Shown here piece by piece: positions 41,920-50,414 of a DNA stretch of 64,000 bases. The stretch spans positions 3,844,001-3,908,000 of the forward strand of contig NZ_LT629703.1 of NCBI RefSeq assembly GCF_900103365.1, given 5' to 3'. The notes below the pieces were generated by a model. The model had not been told where the DNA came from, searched no databases, and saw nothing but the letters and a program-made list of their open reading frames with translations. The stretch is from Afipia sp. GAS231 (GTDB taxonomy: Bacteria; Pseudomonadota; Alphaproteobacteria; Rhizobiales; Xanthobacteraceae). The stretch's first letter is position 1; the number at the start of each line of letters is the position of its first letter. The position numbers and the translations under genes are program-made.

Positions 41920-42300
41920 TCAATACAGCGGGAACGGCGTGGGGACACCGCCGAGATCCGACGGCGGGTTAAGCGGCTGGCGGTCGATCGGGCGGTTGTT
42001 GTTTTCGCGCGCGAAGGACGGGTAACCGATCGCCGGCGGGAAGGCGTAGTCCTGGAATTTGCGGTCGCCCGGCAGCACTTCGGTGCCGGCGTCGAGCCAG
42101 GAGCGCGTGGTGACGTAAACGCGGGTGTGCGGCCCCTGCTGATAGACCCGGTTCGGACCCTGCGGGCCGTAAACGATGCGGCCGTCCTTGTCGTATTTCG
42201 GGCGGGACTGGGCGCTGGCGGAAGTTACGCTGGCAGCGACGAGCGCCGCGGCAGCAAGCAGCATCGCGAGCTTGCTCGCAGCAGGGAATTTCGGGGTCAT
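41920..42300 (-). CDS. Secreted hypothetical protein, 126 residues
   Basis: A signal peptide of about 30 residues (LAMLLAAAALVAASVTSASA, then QSRP) is followed by a hydrophilic chain with no cysteines, rich in Pro, Tyr, Arg and Asn. Parts are YDKDGRIVYGPQGPNRVYQQG, then TRVYVTTRSWLDAGTEVLPGD, and a tail LNPPSDLGGVPTPFPLY. I recognise it only as a conserved-looking Bradyrhizobium-type protein of unknown function. The ATG at 42300 is supported by an AGGACGAGGA purine tract. It converges with leuB and shares its terminator. It would be located in the periplasm. Confidence 0.75.
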   Translation of the reverse strand: MTPKFPAASKLAMLLAAAALVAASVTSASAQSRPKYDKDGRIVYGPQGPNRVYQQGPHTRVYVTTRSWLDAGTEVLPGDRKFQDYAFPPAIGYPSFARENNNRPIDRQPLNPPSDLGGVPTPFPLY

Positions 42301-42517
42301 CACATCCTCGTCCTGGTCAACCCGCGCGGGCCGGCGGATCGTCACGTCTGATTGGGCGCATTGTAGCCGCCCCTCACGTGGCATCGCTAGGTCAATTGCG
42401 CCACACCGGATCAGAATAATGCCACGAAAAGCGAAAAAATTTCATGAAAACCAGTGTCTTGGCCGGATGTCGCCACAATTACGGATGGTTGCGAAAGCTC
42501 GATCCGCCAAACCGGTA

Positions 42518-43258
42518 TCAGAACGCGCCGCGCAGCCGCGGGTTGTCGGCGCCGGTCAGCCAGTCCGCCGACAGCGCCGGCACCGATGTCACCGTGCAAT
42601 CGCTTCGCCGCAGTTCGGCATGAGCGAACAATTCCGCCAGTTTGGGTTCGTTTCCGGCGGTCAGCAGCATCAGGCGGTTCAGCATGCAGCCGATCGCGGC
42701 GCGGCGGGCCGGGAAGTTCTCGCCTTGGCACGACCAGCCGGAAATGCGGAAATTGGGATCGTCGAAGCGCTTGATGAAGCCGAGGCAGGCGCGGGCGTCG
42801 TCCGCGCCGCCGACCAGGCGAAGCAGCGTCACCGGGCCGAATTTGCTGTCGATGACCCCCGCGGCCTCCAGCGCCAGCGCGCCGTCCGGGTCCATGCGCG
42901 CGGCGATGTCGGCGACGGCGGGCACGGCCTGATGCTCGTCGCCCGGGCGATAGAGTTCGAGTTCGGCGACCGGTTTGCCGTCGGGGCCGCTCCAGTGAAA
43001 GGCGTCCTTGCGGCCGCCCTCGGGGTGCCGGGATATCTGATAAACCTCTGTTTTGCCTTGGAAAATAAACTGGCTGACGGCAAAGGCCGGCGCCGAGCGG
43101 GTGGCCACGGCCCAGCCGTCCCGCACCGAGGGGGCCATCGCGGTCGCATCCGGCAACTGCTGCCACAGCGCGATACCGACGATGGCCACCAGCGCCAGCG
43201 TCATCACATAGGCACAGAGCCGGGCCACGGTGCCGCAGACTTCGTCGACGAAACCCAT
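42518..43258 (-). CDS. Hypothetical membrane-anchored protein, about 246 residues
   Basis: I do not recognise a family. With the start at ATG 43258 (MGFVDEVCGTVARL) the protein has one transmembrane helix at about residues 13-33 (AYVMTLALVAIVGIALWQQL). A soluble domain follows, probably outside the membrane, that includes HWSGPDGKPVAELELYRPG and FGPVTLLRLVGG. Four Cys residues in the second half could form disulfides. An alternative ATG at 43321 adds 21 residues; neither start has a good ribosome-binding site. It is divergent from asd, so the region 43259-43437 holds both promoters. Confidence 0.65.
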   Translation of the reverse strand: MGFVDEVCGTVARLCAYVMTLALVAIVGIALWQQLPDATAMAPSVRDGWAVATRSAPAFAVSQFIFQGKTEVYQISRHPEGGRKDAFHWSGPDGKPVAELELYRPGDEHQAVPAVADIAARMDPDGALALEAAGVIDSKFGPVTLLRLVGGADDARACLGFIKRFDDPNFRISGWSCQGENFPARRAAIGCMLNRLMLLTAGNEPKLAELFAHAELRRSDCTVTSVPALSADWLTGADNPRLRGAF

Positions 43259-43437
43259 CAGCAGGGGATGGATTCTTGTCGTATAATTGGAGGTGGCTGT
43301 TCTAGCCGGAAACGAATGCATCAAACGCCCAAACGCACGGTAAAACGTTGTCTTGCGGGCGTTTCTCGCATAGAAGCGCTGCCTCTTCCCTTTCCGCTTG
43401 ACGCGGCGGGCAAGCATTTTTCCTCGGAGAGTGAACG

Positions 43438-44472
43438 ATGGGTTACAAAGTCGCGGTGGTCGGTGCGACCGGCAATGTCGGGCGCGAAATGCTCAACATC
43501 CTGGACGAGCGCAAATTCCCCGCCGACGAGGTCGTGGTGCTGGCCTCGCGCCGCAGCGTCGGCGTCGAGGTCTCCTATGGCGACCGAACCCTGAAGGTCA
43601 AAGCGCTCGAGCACTATGATTTTTCCGACGTCGATATTTGCCTGATGTCGGCCGGTGGCGCGGTGTCGAAGGAATGGTCGCCCAAGATCGGCGCCGCAGG
43701 CTGCGTCGTGATCGACAATTCGTCGGCCTGGCGGATGGATCCGGACGTGCCGCTGATCGTGCCGGAAGTGAACGCCGACGCGGTCGCGGGCTTCACCAAG
43801 AAGAACATCATCGCCAACCCGAACTGCTCGACCGCGCAACTCGTGGTCGCGCTGAAGCCGCTGCACGACAAGGCTACCATCACCCGCGTCGTGGTCGCGA
43901 CCTATCAATCGGTGTCGGGCGCCGGCAAGGATGCGATGGACGAACTGTTCACGCAGACCAAGGCCGTCTACACCAACAGCGAACTGGTCAACAAGAAATT
44001 CCCGAAGCGTATCGCCTTCAACGTCATCCCCGAGATCGACGTGTTCATGGAGGACGGCTACACCAAGGAAGAGTGGAAGATGATGATGGAGACCAAGAAG
44101 ATTCTTGATCCCAAAATCAGGCTGACCGCGACCTGCGTCCGCGTGCCTGTGTTCGTCGGCCACTCCGAAGCCGTTAACATCGAATTCGCCAACCCGATCA
44201 GCGCCGACGAGGCGCGCAACATCCTGCGCAACGCGCCGGGTTGCCTCGTCATCGACAAACACGAGCCAGGCGGCTACGTCACGCCGTATGAGGCGGCCGG
44301 CGAGGACGCGACCTATATCAGCCGCATCCGCGAGGATAATACGGTCGAGAACGGCCTGTCGCTGTGGTGCGTCTCCGACAACCTGCGCAAGGGTGCCGCG
44401 CTGAACGCGATCCAGATCGCCGAGTGCCTGATCAACCGCAAGCTGATCAGCGCCAAGAAGAAGGCCGCCTGA
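43438..44472 (+). CDS. asd: Aspartate-semialdehyde dehydrogenase
   Basis: This 344-residue enzyme reduces aspartyl phosphate to the semialdehyde with NADPH, feeding lysine, diaminopimelate, threonine and methionine. The nucleotide motif VVGATGNVGREMLNIL is at the start. The catalytic Cys sits in NPNCSTAQLVVALKPL near residue 131, and TYQSVSGAGKDAMDEL follows. Later RVPVFVGHSEAVNIEF carries the catalytic His. Length and motifs are normal. GGAGAG lies about 9 bases before the ATG. The gene is monocistronic, followed by a family B palindromic repeat. Confidence 0.98.
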   Translation: MGYKVAVVGATGNVGREMLNILDERKFPADEVVVLASRRSVGVEVSYGDRTLKVKALEHYDFSDVDICLMSAGGAVSKEWSPKIGAAGCVVIDNSSAWRMDPDVPLIVPEVNADAVAGFTKKNIIANPNCSTAQLVVALKPLHDKATITRVVVATYQSVSGAGKDAMDELFTQTKAVYTNSELVNKKFPKRIAFNVIPEIDVFMEDGYTKEEWKMMMETKKILDPKIRLTATCVRVPVFVGHSEAVNIEFANPISADEARNILRNAPGCLVIDKHEPGGYVTPYEAAGEDATYISRIREDNTVENGLSLWCVSDNLRKGAALNAIQIAECLINRKLISAKKKAA

Positions 44473-44502
44473 GCGGCGGCGAATAGGATTATTGAAGTGA
44501 GT

Positions 44503-44600
44503 CCCTCATGGTGAGGAGCGCGTCTTCGCGCGTCTCGAACCATGAGGCCCGTGGCCCATCCTTCGAGACGCGGCCAAGTGGCCGCTCCTCAGGATGAGGA
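44503..44600. repeat. Palindromic repeat, family B
   Basis: CCTCATGGTGAGGAGCGCG, TCTCGAACCATGAGG, CATCCTTCGAGACGCGG and GCTCCTCAGGATGAGG occur in order, as in the copy at 36706. It lies between convergent asd and carbonic anhydrase genes. Confidence 0.85.
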
Positions 44601-44631
44601 CAGTTCCGGGCCACGAGACTACGCGATCTCG

Positions 44632-45282
44632 CTATTCGCCCACTAACTCGCCGATGCCGCGAAATTCCTTCGCCACCGGATCGAGCACGAACAGCGAGCC
44701 TTCGGCGACGCCGAAATAGGCGCCGTGCAGGCTCATCTCGCCGCGCTCGACACTGTTGCGCACGAACGGAAACGTCATCAGGTTTTCGAGGCTGCGAAAC
44801 ACCGCGGCCTTTTCGATCCGCGTCGTGAAATCCTGCCGGCTCTCATGCTCGCGCTGGCTGACCTTCTCGCCGGGCTTGATGAACATCTGCATCCACCGCC
44901 CGATGAAGTCGCCCGGCGACAGCGGATCGATATCGTCGATGAAGGCTTTGATGCCGCCGCACTGGGCATGGCCGAGCACCACGACGTGTTTCACCTTCAA
45001 GACCTGTACCGCGTATTCCAATGCCGCCGAGACGCCATGCGCGCCGCCGTCGGGCTGGAATACCGGCACCAGATTGGCGACGTTGCGCACCACGAACAGC
45101 TCGCCCGGGCCGGCGTCGAAAATCACTTCCGGCGAAACCCGGGAATCGCAGCAGCCGATCACCATGACGGCGGGCGACTGGCCGCGCTCGGAAAGTTCCC
45201 GATAGCGGGTCTGCTCGGTCGGCAGCCGCTGCGAGGTGAAGGTCCGGTAGCCTTCGATCAGATGTTTGGGAAATTCAGCCAT
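44632..45282 (-). CDS. Beta-class carbonic anhydrase
   Basis: This 216-residue zinc enzyme interconverts CO2 and bicarbonate in the cytoplasm. The zinc ligands and catalytic dyad are visible: IGCCDSRVSPEVIFDAGPG (Cys, Asp, Arg) and VLGHAQCGGIKAF (His, Cys). RNVANLVPVF and HGVSAALEYAVQVL are further signatures. The ATG at 45282 is preferred, with a GCGGAAAG tract upstream; the longer frame adds an unlikely leader. It is divergent from the CitE-like lyase with about 117 bases between, so those two may share a control region. Confidence 0.95.
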   Translation of the reverse strand: MAEFPKHLIEGYRTFTSQRLPTEQTRYRELSERGQSPAVMVIGCCDSRVSPEVIFDAGPGELFVVRNVANLVPVFQPDGGAHGVSAALEYAVQVLKVKHVVVLGHAQCGGIKAFIDDIDPLSPGDFIGRWMQMFIKPGEKVSQREHESRQDFTTRIEKAAVFRSLENLMTFPFVRNSVERGEMSLHGAYFGVAEGSLFVLDPVAKEFRGIGELVGE

Positions 45283-45399
45283 GCTTTCCGCCTTGATTGG
45301 CCCTTGCCTAACCACAGGCCGATGACAGGAACAAGGCTTTCGGGCCCCGGCTCGAAATGTTAGGCGTGGTTGCCAAAAAAATGCTCAAGGAACTCGCCG

Positions 45400-46278
45400 A
45401 TGACCCGTCCGCGCCGCAGCCTGTTGTTCATGCCGGGATCGAACGCGCGGGCGCTGGAGAAGGCGCGCATATTGCCCGCCGATGGCATCATTCTCGACCT
45501 CGAGGATTCGGTGGCGCCGGACGCCAAGGCTACCGCCCGCGACCAGATCGCCAAGGCGGTCGCGGCCGGTGGGTTCGGCAAGCGCGAGGTGCTGATCCGC
45601 ATCAACAGCCTCGATACGCCCTGGTGGGTCGACGATATCGGCATGGCCGGCAAGGCCAGGCCCGACGGCATCCTGGTTCCCAAAATCTCCACCGTCGGCG
45701 ATCTCAATGCCATCGCCGACCGTCTTAGTGACATCAACGCCGACACCTCGATCCGGGTCTGGGCCATGATCGAGACCGCGCGCGCGGTGTTGGACGCGGA
45801 CAAGCTCGCTGCCGCGGCCAAGGATTCGGAAACCCGCCTCGCCGGCTTCGTGTTCGGACCCAATGATATTTCGCGGGAGACGCGGATCCGGATGGCGCCG
45901 GGCCGGGCGGCGATGATCCCGATGATCACGCATTGTATTCTGGCGACGCGCGCACACGGGCTGGAAATTCTCGACGGTCCCTACAGCGACATCGCCAATA
46001 TCGACGGCTTTGCCGCCGAATGCGCCCAGGGCCGCGATCTCGGCTTCGACGGCAAGACACTGATCCATCCGAGCCACATCGAAGCCTGCAACGCCATCTT
46101 CACGCCGCCGGCCGAAGAGGTCGCTGAAGCCCGCAAGATCATCGCGGCATTTGCCAAGCCCGAAAACGCCTCGCGCGGCGCGATCCAGCTCGACGGCCGG
46201 ATGGTAGAGCGGCTGCACGCCGACATGGCCAAGCGCACGATCGCGATTGCCGACGCGATCGCGGCGATGGGAAGTTGA
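45400..46278 (+). CDS. CitE/HpcH-type CoA ester lyase (citrate lyase beta subunit-like)
   Basis: This 292-residue TIM-barrel protein starts RRSLLFMPGSNARALEKA. Characteristic blocks are DGIILDLEDSVAPDAKATAR with the metal-binding Glu-Asp, VLIRINSLDTPWW, MIETARAVLDADKLAAA with the second acidic ligand, and GFDGKTLIHPSHIEACN. Stand-alone CitE-like enzymes cleave malyl-CoA, citramalyl-CoA or related thioesters, or hydrolyse them. No citDFG genes are near, so citrate lyase proper is unlikely. AAGGA is placed 9 bases before the ATG. A complex repeat follows at 46301. Confidence 0.92.
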   Translation: MTRPRRSLLFMPGSNARALEKARILPADGIILDLEDSVAPDAKATARDQIAKAVAAGGFGKREVLIRINSLDTPWWVDDIGMAGKARPDGILVPKISTVGDLNAIADRLSDINADTSIRVWAMIETARAVLDADKLAAAAKDSETRLAGFVFGPNDISRETRIRMAPGRAAMIPMITHCILATRAHGLEILDGPYSDIANIDGFAAECAQGRDLGFDGKTLIHPSHIEACNAIFTPPAEEVAEARKIIAAFAKPENASRGAIQLDGRMVERLHADMAKRTIAIADAIAAMGS

Positions 46279-46300
46279 TTCATCCCACGGTCGAGGCCCT

Positions 46301-46496
46301 CTTCCCCTCTCCCCCCTGTGGGAGAGGGTGGACGCGATGCGCGGCATCGCGGACGGGTGAGGGGTTCTCTCCGCGGATAGAAACCCCTCATCCGGCGCGC
46401 TTTGCGCGCCACCTTCTCCCATCCCAACTCGGGTTTACCCGAGTTGGGCATATTAATTGTCGAAGTCGGATAAATCCGACTTCGATGGGAGAAGGG
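46301..46496. repeat. Compound palindromic repeat with cloverleaf-like folding, family F
   Basis: The first half has CCCTCTCCC-like and GGTGAGGGGTT/ACCCCTCA arms. The second half is closed by CCTTCTCCCAT (46412-46422) and ATGGGAGAAGG (46485-46495). Inside are two perfect 12-base hairpins, 46423-46448 and 46460-46485, separated by 11 AT-rich bases. Single strands could fold into a four-way-junction-like form. Confidence 0.85.
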
Positions 46497-46508
46497 AGGA
46501 GTCCGTGC

Positions 46509-47294
46509 TCAACCGAACTTCTCCGCCGCCCAGGCATACAGGCTTCCCGGGATCGGCTCTTCACCGCCGCGGCCCTTGGGCGAGATGTGCAGGCCGATGA
46601 TGCCGGGATCGGCGAGCAGCGCCGAAAAATCCGAGCGCTCGAAAAACAGCTTCGGTTCGGCATGCACGGCATAGAACGACTGCTTCGGCAGCGCATGCTG
46701 CAATTCATTCGACCGGCGCGCCAAGGCTGTGAGCGCGGCCGGACCGTAGATCGCGACCCTGATATCGGAAAGGCGGTTTGAACGGCCGCGCCATTGCCGC
46801 CAGGCAAAGGTCAGGCGATGGCGCAGCGCCAGCCAGTCCGGCGTCAGTTCGTCCTGTTCCATCAGCTCTTCGAACGCGCGCACGATTTTGTCGTCCGGCG
46901 GCAAATACAGCACCGAGTTGCCGAGCTGGCGCGGACGCTCCCAGGCGAAATAGGGTTTTGCCGGATCGATCTCGACCGGCTTCAACAGCAGCACGTCGGC
47001 GTCGAGCCAGAGCCCGGCCTTTTCCGCCATCAGCCGCATGCGGAAGAAATCGCTGAACTGCAGAATGGTCCAGTCACGCCAGCTTCCGTCGGGCTCCGGC
47101 GGACGCAGCCGTTCGGCAAAGAAATGCGGCAGGATCGCCTCGGCCTCGGCATTGCCGACGCCGTCGGGCAGGCCGGCGAGCGGGTCGAAACTGTAGACGG
47201 TGACCTTGTGGCCGGCAGCGACCTGCGATCGCAGGCAGGTCAGCCGGAGCCCGTCGAGCGGGCCATGCCAGAAGCTGACGACGTCAGGCCGCAT
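46509..47294 (-). CDS. Glycosyltransferase with DXD motif (Gly_transf_sug type)
   Basis: This 261-residue protein has the layout of the Gly_transf_sug/Och1-like family. The start VVSFWHGPLDGLRLTCLRS is followed by FSDFFRMRLMAEKAGLWLDADVLLLKP in pieces; the DAD is the DXD metal and sugar-nucleotide site. Such enzymes add sugars to surface polysaccharides or lipids in the cytoplasm. The acceptor is unknown. The C-terminus ends GSLYAWAAEKFG without a membrane helix. It lies downstream of leuD on the same strand, but a terminator at 47309-47341 separates them, so it probably has its own promoter or is read at low level. Confidence 0.8.
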   Translation of the reverse strand: MRPDVVSFWHGPLDGLRLTCLRSQVAAGHKVTVYSFDPLAGLPDGVGNAEAEAILPHFFAERLRPPEPDGSWRDWTILQFSDFFRMRLMAEKAGLWLDADVLLLKPVEIDPAKPYFAWERPRQLGNSVLYLPPDDKIVRAFEELMEQDELTPDWLALRHRLTFAWRQWRGRSNRLSDIRVAIYGPAALTALARRSNELQHALPKQSFYAVHAEPKLFFERSDFSALLADPGIIGLHISPKGRGGEEPIPGSLYAWAAEKFG

Positions 47295-47308
47295 CCGCGT
47301 CGCCCCAT

Positions 47309-47341
47309 AAAAAAAGAGCCCCGATTTTTGCTCGGGGCTCT
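47309..47341 (-). terminator. Intrinsic terminator after leuD
   Basis: On the reverse strand AGAGCCCCGA and TCGGGGCTCT pair around a short loop and are followed by a run of Ts. It lies 11 bases beyond the leuD stop. Confidence 0.9.
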
Positions 47342-47351
47342 CAGAGAAACA

Positions 47352-47957
47352 TCAAGCCCAGGCGCGTTCTTTCTTCGCCTTGGCTTCGTAGCTGTCGATC
47401 GAGGTCTTCTTCTCCATCGTCAGCCCGATGTCGTCGAGGCCGTTGAGCAGGCAATGCTTGCGGAACGGATCGATCTCGAACTTCACCGTGCCGCCGTCGG
47501 GGCCACGGATTTCCTGCTTGGCGAGATCGATCGACAACGTCGCATTGGAGCCGCGGTCGGCATCGTCGAACAGCTTGTCGAGATCTTCTTGGGCAACGCG
47601 GATCGGCAGAATGCCGTTCTTGAAGCAGTTGTTGTAGAAGATGTCGCCGAACGAGGTCGAGATCACGCAGCGGATGCCGAAATCCAACAGCGCCCACGGC
47701 GCGTGCTCACGGCTCGAGCCGCAGCCGAAATTATCACCGGCGACCAGCACCTTCGAATTCCGGTAGGCCGGCTTGTTGAGGATGAAATCGGGATTCTCGC
47801 TGCCGTCATCCTTGTAGCGCTGTTCCGAGAAAAGCCCCTTGCCGAGGCCGGTGCGCTTGATGGTTTTCAGGTACTGCTTCGGAATGATCATGTCGGTGTC
47901 GACATTGATGATCTTCAAGGGCGCCGCGACGCCTTCCAGTGTGGTGAACTTTTCCAT
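47352..47957 (-). CDS. leuD: 3-isopropylmalate dehydratase small subunit
   Basis: This 201-residue subunit completes the LeuCD isomerase that converts 2-isopropylmalate to 3-isopropylmalate. Typical segments are [19 protein letters not shown] near residue 20 and [19 protein letters not shown] near residue 76, which binds the substrate. [20 protein letters not shown] follows. Length is normal. leuC lies 3.6 kb upstream on the same strand with unrelated genes between, so the two subunits are expressed separately. A family D repeat lies upstream at 48052-48092. Confidence 0.97.
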   Translation of the reverse strand: MEKFTTLEGVAAPLKIINVDTDMIIPKQYLKTIKRTGLGKGLFSEQRYKDDGSENPDFILNKPAYRNSKVLVAGDNFGCGSSREHAPWALLDFGIRCVISTSFGDIFYNNCFKNGILPIRVAQEDLDKLFDDADRGSNATLSIDLAKQEIRGPDGGTVKFEIDPFRKHCLLNGLDDIGLTMEKKTSIDSYEAKAKKERAWA

Positions 47958-48051
47958 CGATCGCTTCCCGGTCTGAAATGAGGGATAGGGCGGCTGATTT
48001 ATACCGAATAGGGCCTTGGCAAAAGGCTAATTTCCGCATGGTTGCTTTGTT

Positions 48052-48092
48052 TGACGCGTTTTCTTGACGCGAACCGGGCTCCACAAAACGCT
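48052..48092. repeat. Intergenic repeat family D, short form
   Basis: It has the same TGACGCGTTTTCTTGACGCG start and AAAACGCT end as 35211-35259, with GAACCGGGCTCCAC in the middle. Confidence 0.75.
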
Positions 48093-48097
48093 ATGGC

Positions 48098-48496
48098 CTA
48101 ACCTGCATTGGCCTCGATCGCCTCCATATCGGCGTCGGAGAGCCCGAAATGGTGCCCGATTTCGTGAATCAGGACGTGGCGGACGATATGGCCCAGCGTT
48201 TCCTCATGCTCGGCCCAGTAGTCGAGGATCGGCCGGCGGTAGAGCCAGATCATGTTGGGCAGGCGGGCGATGTCGCCGTGGCTCTGCTGCGGCAGGCCGG
48301 TGCCCTGGAACAGGCCGAGCAGGTCGAATTCGGATTGCGCCTGCATCTCGTCCAGGACTTCGTCGGTCGGAAAATCGTCGACGCGCAGGATCACGCCTTC
48401 GCACAGAGTGCGAAAATCAGCCGGCAGGCGCTCGAACACCTCATGCGCCATGGCTTCCATTTCGGCGAGCGAGGGGGCTTTTGCTTCGGTCCACAT
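48098..48496 (-). CDS. Small zincin-like metallopeptidase family protein
   Basis: This 132-residue protein contains HVLIHEIGHHFGLSD, an HExxH zinc motif with a downstream His, in the last quarter. PKNMIWLYRRPIL-like text occurs as RLPNMIWLYRRPILDYW. That combination marks the metallopeptidase family known by the former name DUF1025 (actinobacterial and proteobacterial). Substrates are not known, and no signal peptide is present. It is encoded upstream of leuD on the same strand, separated by a repeat. The start ATG at 48496 has no strong Shine-Dalgarno but the N-terminus LAEMEAMAHEVFERLP is the usual one. Confidence 0.88.
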   Translation of the reverse strand: MWTEAKAPSLAEMEAMAHEVFERLPADFRTLCEGVILRVDDFPTDEVLDEMQAQSEFDLLGLFQGTGLPQQSHGDIARLPNMIWLYRRPILDYWAEHEETLGHIVRHVLIHEIGHHFGLSDADMEAIEANAG

Positions 48497-48606
48497 GACG
48501 CCTACTTAGAACATGTTCCCGACCGGCGCATACCGGTTTTGCGGGAGTTGACCTTGGCGCTCCAATCGGAGACCGTACGGCCTGATATCAGGCTTGGGTG
48601 GGCGAT

Positions 48607-48918
48607 ATGACGCGGTTTGTGACGGTTGCACTTTGGGTGGCTTTCGCCGGGCTTTTGCTCACGGGCACGGCCGCGCAGGCGCAAACGGCGACGCAGGGCG
48701 CGCGGAAGCCGGCCGTGTCGGTCACGGACGTGTCCGCGCAAAGCCGAAAGCTGCGGCGCGTGCCGATCTACCGGCCCGATTGGGAGCCCGACGTCTATCC
48801 CCGCTACAACCCCGGCCCCAACGCGGTGCGGGATTGCACGGCGACCTATGTGCAGGAACGTCGGCCGAGCGGCACGGTGATCACGCCGCGCATGAACTGC
48901 TACTGGCGGCCCGGCTAG
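48607..48918 (+). CDS. Small secreted protein, 103 residues
   Basis: A signal peptide of about 25 residues (FVTVALWVAFAGLLLTGTAA, then QAQ) precedes a basic mature chain with two cysteines. Segments are RKLRRVPIYRPDWEPDVYPR and CTATYVQERRPSGTVITPRMNCYWRPG. The two Cys flank a short loop and may pair. I recognise it only as a conserved-looking rhizobial secreted protein of unknown function. The ATG at 48607 has a GGGTGGG tract upstream; the GTG three codons earlier is less likely. It begins a run of very small, mostly exported proteins. Confidence 0.75.
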   Translation: MTRFVTVALWVAFAGLLLTGTAAQAQTATQGARKPAVSVTDVSAQSRKLRRVPIYRPDWEPDVYPRYNPGPNAVRDCTATYVQERRPSGTVITPRMNCYWRPG

Positions 48919-48938
48919 GCACTCTGTCGCTTGCTGAC

Positions 48939-49166
48939 TTAGTGTTGCTTTCGCATGGCACCGATCAGTCCGGCGGCGACGACAAGCGCTGATGCGCCGT
49001 AGACCAGGATGGCCATGACCACCTGGGTGAGATGGCTTGCGGTTCCCATCCCGCCGCCGGGGCCCTGCGACGCAAGGGCAGCACTGGCCCACGACACGCC
49101 AGCGACGATCGAAGCCGTCGCCATCGCGGCGCGCGACATCGAACTGTGCATGCATGGTAATGTCAT
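48939..49166 (-). CDS. Small membrane protein with N-terminal signal or helix, 75 residues
   Basis: The ATG at 49166 has AGGAG 7 bases upstream, which decides the start. The peptide has an N-terminal hydrophobic stretch (AAMATASIVAGVSWASAALA), a Gly-rich joint (SQGPGGGMG) and a second helix (VVMAILVYGASALVVAAGLIGAM) ending in RKQH. It may be a two-helix membrane protein, or an exported one-helix protein if the first stretch is cleaved. The family is unknown. It is convergent with the 103-residue secreted protein. Confidence 0.65.
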   Translation of the reverse strand: MTLPCMHSSMSRAAMATASIVAGVSWASAALASQGPGGGMGTASHLTQVVMAILVYGASALVVAAGLIGAMRKQH

Positions 49167-49382
49167 GACGATCTCCTGAAGAACCAACTCAAGAAGATAC
49201 GGCGACAGTCTACGACGGTTTTGCGCACGCGCGTGAAAATATTGTCCTGCGCAGCGGAACAACGACATGTGATCCGCATTCATGTTCGTGGCGCGATCAT
49301 TCAGGCCGCATTCACGTGATCAGCTTCAACATCTGAACTGCGTCGCGTCGATGCGGCTCACATGAACCCAGGGAGACCCTAG

Positions 49383-49631
49383 ATGCAGGTGACGAAAGTA
49401 TCTCCGGCCAAAGTTTTTGGGCTTGCGGCCGTCGGCGCATTGCTCGTGCTCGCCGCTCCGACCGCACAAGCGCTGTCGCTCAGCAATCCCGGCGCCGCCG
49501 CGGCGGTCCAGCAGGATATCAAAGCCGATACCACCGAAGTCAGGTGGGGATATCATCATCACCATCGCTGGCACCGCGGCTGGCATCGTCACCACCGCTG
49601 GCATCATCGTCATCACTGGCGCCGCTGGTAA
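49383..49631 (+). CDS. Small secreted His-rich protein, 82 residues
   Basis: The signal peptide (about 1-30, GLAAVGALLVLAAPTAQA) is followed by LSLSNPGAAAAVQQDIKADT. The tail is almost wholly His, Arg and Trp (WGYHHHHRWHRGWHRHHRW and more), with about 13 His in 27 residues. Such a tail should bind Cu, Ni or Zn, an inference from composition. The segment after the signal (SLSNPGAA) recurs as SLASPGTA in the Gly-rich protein at 50415, so these two look related. CCAGGGAGA lies before the ATG, supporting the start. Confidence 0.75.
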   Translation: MQVTKVSPAKVFGLAAVGALLVLAAPTAQALSLSNPGAAAAVQQDIKADTTEVRWGYHHHHRWHRGWHRHHRWHHRHHWRRW

Positions 49632-49639
49632 TATCCCGT

Positions 49640-49728
49640 AGCGTTTTCAAGCGAAGTGGCTACCGGTTCGCATAGCAATCAAGCTTGCGCAGATTGCGTA
49701 GACTTATCTGCGGTAGAAAACGCGTCAA
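49640..49728. repeat. Intergenic repeat family D, long form, reverse orientation
   Basis: The reverse complement of this element shares about 67 bases with 51416-51528 at only about five differences. It begins GACGCGTTTTCT, CCGCAGATAAGT, then ACGCAATCTGCGCAAGC. Confidence 0.8.
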
Positions 49729-49885
49729 CCAAATAATTGAATTCAAATAGGCCCGCTATCGCGGGCCTGTTTTCGTTTCGGCGGTCTTTTCGTTTCAATC
49801 TCCGCTGGTGCATGATGTCGCGGTTGCGAAACCGGCCCGTTCGCTTCACGTTATCTGGCCATATCGATCCAACCAGGAGCTCATC

Positions 49886-50167
49886 ATGAAGCGTTTGATC
49901 GGCGCGGCCCTCGTTGCGGGCGCATTTGTATTTGCCACTCCGGCAACGATCGATCAGGTTGCGGCTGCGCCGCAAGCAAAGTCGGCTGTTACGCGAGATC
50001 CGATCGACATCAGCGCACGCCGTCACTACCGGCACCATGATCGTCACTACGGCTATCGTACGTACGATCGGTCCTATTACTATGCGCGGCCCTATTATTA
50101 TCGGCCGTATCCGTATTACGCGCCGGCGCCGTTCCCGTTCGGCCTCGGCTTTGGTCCGTTCTGGTGA
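49886..50167 (+). CDS. Small secreted Tyr-rich protein, 93 residues
   Basis: The signal peptide (about 1-28, RLIGAALVAGAFVFATPATI and onward to VAAA) leads to a mature chain rich in Tyr, Arg, His and Pro: RRHYRHHDRHYGYRTYDRSY, then YYYARPYYYRPYPYY. The end is hydrophobic (APFPFGLGFGPFW). It has no cysteines and no named family. The composition suggests an unfolded or repeat-like extracellular peptide, possibly envelope-associated. The ATG has an AGGAGC site 7 bases upstream. It lies between two different palindromic repeats. Confidence 0.75.
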   Translation: MKRLIGAALVAGAFVFATPATIDQVAAAPQAKSAVTRDPIDISARRHYRHHDRHYGYRTYDRSYYYARPYYYRPYPYYAPAPFPFGLGFGPFW

Positions 50168-50176
50168 AGATGAATC

Positions 50177-50261
50177 GTAGGGTGGATTAGCGCTAGCGTA
50201 ATCCACCCTCTTTGCCCGAGAGAGAAGAGGTAGGTTACGCCTTGCGGCTAACCCACCCTAC
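50177..50261. repeat. Palindromic repeat, family C
   Basis: GTAGGGTGG at 50177-50185 pairs with CCACCCTAC at 50253-50261. The internal GGATTAGCGCTAGCGTAATCC is itself almost palindromic. Confidence 0.85.
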
Positions 50262-50414
50262 GAAGCGACGAAGCATTTCTTCGTTGCGGCGCGCGCATTC
50301 ATGGCGGGTTCACGTGCCTGTCCGTAATGTCATGATGGGGCGATCGCACACAAACGCGGCGCGGCCCGCCGCCGTGCGGCGCAAGGCATCGACGCCGGTT
50401 AGGGAGGTTCATCG

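Noticed and set aside
44503..44600. Riboswitch downstream of asd
   Set aside because: The structure matches the dispersed family B repeat found also at 36706, so it is a repeat, not a ligand-binding leader.
46301..46496. CRISPR array
   Set aside because: The repeats here are palindromic halves, not evenly spaced direct repeats with unique spacers.
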